A DNA stretch of 30,892 nucleotides from Candidatus Cloacimonadota bacterium (GTDB lineage Bacteria > Cloacimonadota > Cloacimonadia > JGIOTU-2): NCBI GenBank assembly GCA_016932035.1, contig JAFGDR010000060.1, positions 1 to 30,892 on the forward strand, written 5' to 3'. Positions 28,035 through 30,892 of this stretch are shown piece after piece. A model generated the notes under the pieces. That model saw nothing but the letters and a program-made list of their open reading frames with translations. It did no database searches and had not been told where the DNA came from. The position numbers and the translations under genes are program-made. Position 1 is the first letter of the stretch; each line of letters opens with the position of its first letter.

Positions 28035-28068
28035 TACATTCCATCTATTACAGAAAGGACATACATCC

Positions 28069-29310
28069 ATGAAATTAAAAAGAGTCGTGGTCACCGGTCT
28101 TGGCACAATTAACCCCCTTGGCTTGAACGTTGAAGATACCTGGAATAATCTTTGCGAAGGTAAATCAGGTATTCGTCTTGTTACAGATTTTGATCTGGAA
28201 GATGTTGCTTCAAAGATTGCAGGGCAAGTAACTGGCTTTGATCCTCTCGATTACATTGATCACAAAGAAGCTAAGAGAATGGACCGTTATTGTCACTATG
28301 CTATAGCTTCTGCAACTCAAGCCATGGAAGATTCAGGGCTCGCAGGACAGATCAATCCTGACAAACTTGGTGTTATCTCCGGAACAGGTATTGGAGGAAT
28401 TCAAACCTTCGAGAACCAGATGGAGGTTTTCCTGACCAAAGGTCCCAAACGTATCAGTCCTTTCTTTATTCCTATGATGATTGCCGATATAGCAGCGGGT
28501 AGAATTGCAATTAAATATGATGCGCGCTGTATTAATTTCAATGTTACTTCTGCCTGCGCGTCGAGTGCAAATGCAATTGGTGAAGCATATAGAGGAATCA
28601 AATTTGGTGCTGCAGATGCAGTGATAGCAGTTGGTTCAGAAGCTGCGGTAACCAAACTTACGTTATCCGGCTTTTCAATTATGCGTGCATTATCCACGAG
28701 GAATGATTCCCCAGAGACTGCAAGCAGACCGTTTGATAAAGAACGGGATGGTTTTGTTCTTGCCGAAGGTGCTGCAGCATTGATCCTCGAAGAATATGAA
28801 CATGCAAAAGCCCGTGGTGCAACGATCTACGGAGAAATGGTCGGTTATGGCGCTACATGTGATGCTTATCATATTACTATGCCGGCACCAGGTGGAGAAG
28901 GTGGAGCACACTCAATGAGAAATGCTATTGAAGATGCTGGAATCAAACCAGAAGACATTCAATACATTAATGCTCATGGTACATCTACTCCTCTTAATGA
29001 CAAAAGCGAAACACAAGCAATCAAAACTGTTTTTGGCAATTATGCTTATGACTTAAAAATAAACTCCAGCAAATCGATGCTTGGACATGGTCTTGGCGCA
29101 GCAGGTGCTCTTGAAGCAATTATTGTTGTTAAATCCATACTCGACCAAAAAGTTCACCCAACCACAAATCTTACGACCCCTGATCCTGAATGTGATCTAG
29201 ATTATAATCCGGGAGGAACTATACCATTAAAAATAGATTATGCTCTTACTAATTCCTTTGGGTTCGGAGGTCACAACGCAACGTTGACTTTCAAGAGATA
29301 TGATGAATGA
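28069..29310 (+). CDS. fabF: 3-oxoacyl-ACP synthase II
   Basis: A 413-residue elongation condensing enzyme. Catalytic Cys163 (TSACASSANA), His303 (INAHGTSTPLN) and His340 (MLGHGLGAAGA) fall at the same numbers as E. coli FabF. I start at ATG 28069 because it follows AGAAAGGA at 28052-28059 and gives MKLKRVVVTGLG, the family start. An in-frame GTG at 28027 would add 14 residues and lies inside the hairpin. The C-terminus SFGFGGHNATLTFKRY is complete. It overlaps rnc by 11 bases. Confidence 0.96.
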   Translation: MKLKRVVVTGLGTINPLGLNVEDTWNNLCEGKSGIRLVTDFDLEDVASKIAGQVTGFDPLDYIDHKEAKRMDRYCHYAIASATQAMEDSGLAGQINPDKLGVISGTGIGGIQTFENQMEVFLTKGPKRISPFFIPMMIADIAAGRIAIKYDARCINFNVTSACASSANAIGEAYRGIKFGAADAVIAVGSEAAVTKLTLSGFSIMRALSTRNDSPETASRPFDKERDGFVLAEGAAALILEEYEHAKARGATIYGEMVGYGATCDAYHITMPAPGGEGGAHSMRNAIEDAGIKPEDIQYINAHGTSTPLNDKSETQAIKTVFGNYAYDLKINSSKSMLGHGLGAAGALEAIIVVKSILDQKVHPTTNLTTPDPECDLDYNPGGTIPLKIDYALTNSFGFGGHNATLTFKRYDE

Positions 29311-30061
29311 ATATGAGCAAATTGTTCTTCACCCGCAGACCGATCCACAAAAAATAGAGAAGTGGAGAAAATCACTCACTCTGCTGGAATCAAAACTTAA
29401 CTATTTCTTTAAAGATAAAAACTTACTTGAAGCAGCACTCACCCATAAATCCATTTATGAACAGGAGACTGAACATTCAATTGCAGAAAGGTTGGAATTT
29501 CTCGGAGATTCGGTCCTTGAACTAGCCATCACTGAATATCTCTTTAAACTCTATCCAAATGAAAATGAGGGATTCCTGACCAAGAAACGCTCAAAGATCA
29601 TCAGTAAAGTCTATCTCAACAAGAAGGCAACTGAGATCAGCCTATCCAAGTATATTCTTGTAAAAGAAGATGAGATCAAATTAACCCGACAGAAACGAAC
29701 CTCACTTACAGCTGACACGATGGAGTCACTTTTTGGCGCTATTTTTATCGACAGCTCCTATCAGGAAGCTAAATATGTTATCCAGAATTTAATTCTTGCT
29801 AATTTTGATGAATTGATCGCGCATACTGACCTCCAGAACTATAAGAGCTTACTCCAAGAGTACAGTCATACTGAGTTTGGCGAGAATCCATCATATGATA
29901 TCGTTAAAGAAGCCGGTCCAGAGCATCAAAAAAAATTCTATGCAAAGGTCGTAGTAGGGAAAAATTACTCCTCAAAGGGAAGCGGAAAATCAAAGAAAGC
30001 TGCAGAACAAAAAGCTGCACGTAATCTCCTAAAAAAACTAAAAACAAAGTTAAGTAAATGA
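29300..30061 (+). CDS. rnc: Ribonuclease III
   Basis: A 253-residue double-strand RNA endonuclease. The signature ERLEFLGDSVLELA carries Glu63, Glu66 and Asp70, and ADTMESLFGAIFID carries Asp139 and Glu142, so the Mg-binding acids are all present. A double-strand RNA-binding domain spans about 180-250, with NYKSLLQEYSH and GSGKSKKAAEQKAARNLL. It processes rRNA precursors and structured mRNAs. Two adjacent ATG codons (29300, 29303) lie inside the end of fabF. An acpP-fabF-rnc order is common. Its stop overlaps the following gene (ATGA). Confidence 0.95.
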   Translation: MMNEYEQIVLHPQTDPQKIEKWRKSLTLLESKLNYFFKDKNLLEAALTHKSIYEQETEHSIAERLEFLGDSVLELAITEYLFKLYPNENEGFLTKKRSKIISKVYLNKKATEISLSKYILVKEDEIKLTRQKRTSLTADTMESLFGAIFIDSSYQEAKYVIQNLILANFDELIAHTDLQNYKSLLQEYSHTEFGENPSYDIVKEAGPEHQKKFYAKVVVGKNYSSKGSGKSKKAAEQKAARNLLKKLKTKLSK

Positions 30062-30892
30062 ATCTCATTGCTCTCATTCTTATCATCATATCAGCAGTTT
30101 TGGTTTATGTGTACTATATAAGCACAAATCCTCCTATATCGAAGAGTTTGCAATGGATACTCGGTATTCTACGATTCCTTTTCTTTGCAATTGTGATCAT
30201 GCTGATATTCAATCCCACACTACACATTTCCCACTCGAAATCTGTATCTCCTACCACCATTGTTTTAGTTGATTCAAGCATAAGCATGAACCAGCAATTG
30301 AATGATGATCAATCAAAATCACAGGCAGCATCCAGACTTCTCAATGATGTTTCAACATTCCTTGACGAACATAATATTGCATTCCAAACAGTTTTTTTCA
30401 GTAACGGATTGACACAAGATTCGACTGTAACAGACATTTTTTTATCTCTTAAAGAACTTCGAGACGATCCTCAATTTTCCAACATCTCTGATGTGATTCT
30501 CATATCTGATGGTTTGCAAAGCAATAATGAATCATATGCTTATATTGATGAACTAACTTTTCCTGTTTTTCCCGTCATGCTTGGAAAACAAGGAGCAATA
30601 GTCGATGTCTCTCTTGATGAAGTGAGAGTGAATAATCCGCTTTACCTGAATACTGAAACGGAGCTTGCTTTTCGATTATCAGGAATTCCTGATTCTGCTG
30701 CTTTTGATCTTACAATTCGTGATGAACAGGGGAATGTGATGGAGAAAAAATCATTTTATACACAAGATCATAACAGAGAATTCTCTCTTGATTTCACGCC
30801 AACTTCTCTTGGATATCAAAAACTCATTGCAGATATCACGTTACAAGATAAACATGAAAATTCCACTGAAAACAATCAACGCGAATTCCTTA
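30058..30892 (+). CDS. Membrane protein with von Willebrand A-like domain, 3' partial
   Basis: Only the first 278 codons are in the window; the frame is open to the edge. Two transmembrane segments lie at about residues 3-21 and 32-51. A VWA-like domain follows: VLVDSSISM gives a MIDAS-type Asp72-x-Ser74-x-Ser76, and DVILISDG comes at about 145-152. From about 180 the sequence looks like beta-sandwich material (SLDEVRVNNPLYLNTETELAF). This fits the FCB family of membrane-anchored VWA proteins often described as BatA-like or amidotransferase-like, but the C-terminal part that would decide is missing. It overlaps rnc by 4 bases (ATGA), so it shares that transcript. Confidence 0.75.
   Translation, partial: MNLIALILIIISAVLVYVYYISTNPPISKSLQWILGILRFLFFAIVIMLIFNPTLHISHSKSVSPTTIVLVDSSISMNQQLNDDQSKSQAASRLLNDVSTFLDEHNIAFQTVFFSNGLTQDSTVTDIFLSLKELRDDPQFSNISDVILISDGLQSNNESYAYIDELTFPVFPVMLGKQGAIVDVSLDEVRVNNPLYLNTETELAFRLSGIPDSAAFDLTIRDEQGNVMEKKSFYTQDHNREFSLDFTPTSLGYQKLIADITLQDKHENSTENNQREFL

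Noticed and set aside
27503-28066. 187-codon open frame on the - strand over fabG and acpP
   Set aside because: Opposite two essential conserved genes and rich in Ser/Ile as expected for a shadow of the sense codons.
28027-28068. Upstream GTG start for fabF
   Set aside because: The 14 extra residues are not family-like, the codon lies in the hairpin, and ATG 28069 has a good ribosome binding site.

Overview
This 30.9 kb window is AT-rich bacterial chromosome with every recognisable gene on the + strand. Genes are packed tightly: many stops and starts overlap by 1-11 bases, and only one gap exceeds 300 bases. Lineage is inferred only. A secreted beta-helix protein ends in a PNPF-type C-terminal sorting domain, there is an archease/RtcB pair, and there is an EF-G paralogue of the Thermus EF-G-2 kind. 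Together these suggest the Fibrobacterota-Chlorobiota-Bacteroidota (FCB) group, with a candidate phylum such as Cloacimonadota as my best but unproven guess. No tRNA, rRNA, CRISPR array, phage gene or transposase was seen.

Layout. (1) 1-1257: a 5'-truncated or frameshifted PDZ-containing protein. (2) 1341-5789: a translation and RNA-repair chain of yajC, def, fmt, a DUF116 membrane protein, rtcB and archease. YajC supports Sec export, Def and Fmt handle the N-terminal formyl group, and RtcB with archease ligates RNA. (3) 5847-8496: a YugP-like membrane zinc metallopeptidase, an exported protein that looks like a metal-site-less 5'-nucleotidase domain, and an MFS transporter. (4) 8722-11208: a large surface or secreted beta-helix protein whose coding DNA is unusually AT-rich, flanked by hairpins and the longest intergenic spacer. 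(5) 11530-17321: EF-G paralogue, yebC, ruvC, ruvA, rsmB and a kinase-less PASTA protein. (6) 17333-22377: gyrB, gyrA and a small lipoprotein. (7) 22382-23683: pyrimidine nucleoside phosphorylase. (8) 23840-30061: a compact fatty-acid cluster rpmF-plsX-fabH-fabD-fabG-acpP-fabF followed by rnc. (9) 30058-end: a membrane protein with a von Willebrand A-like domain, cut by the window edge.

Five longer intergenic gaps each carry an exact TTGACA hexamer at a plausible distance from a gene start, so they probably mark the main transcription starts. The fatty-acid run covers malonyl loading (FabD), initiation (FabH), elongation condensation (FabF), ketoreduction (FabG), the carrier (AcpP) and the branch to phospholipid (PlsX). 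Dehydratase, enoyl reductase and acetyl-CoA carboxylase genes are not in the window.

I did not find a clearly new multi-gene system. The observations most worth a second look are the GyrA drug-pocket residues (Gln83 and Pro87), the DUF116-RtcB-archease set within the formyl-processing genes, the EF-G-2/YebC pair, the degenerate phosphoesterase, the palindrome in the beta-helix gene's upstream region, and the apparent frameshift at the left edge.
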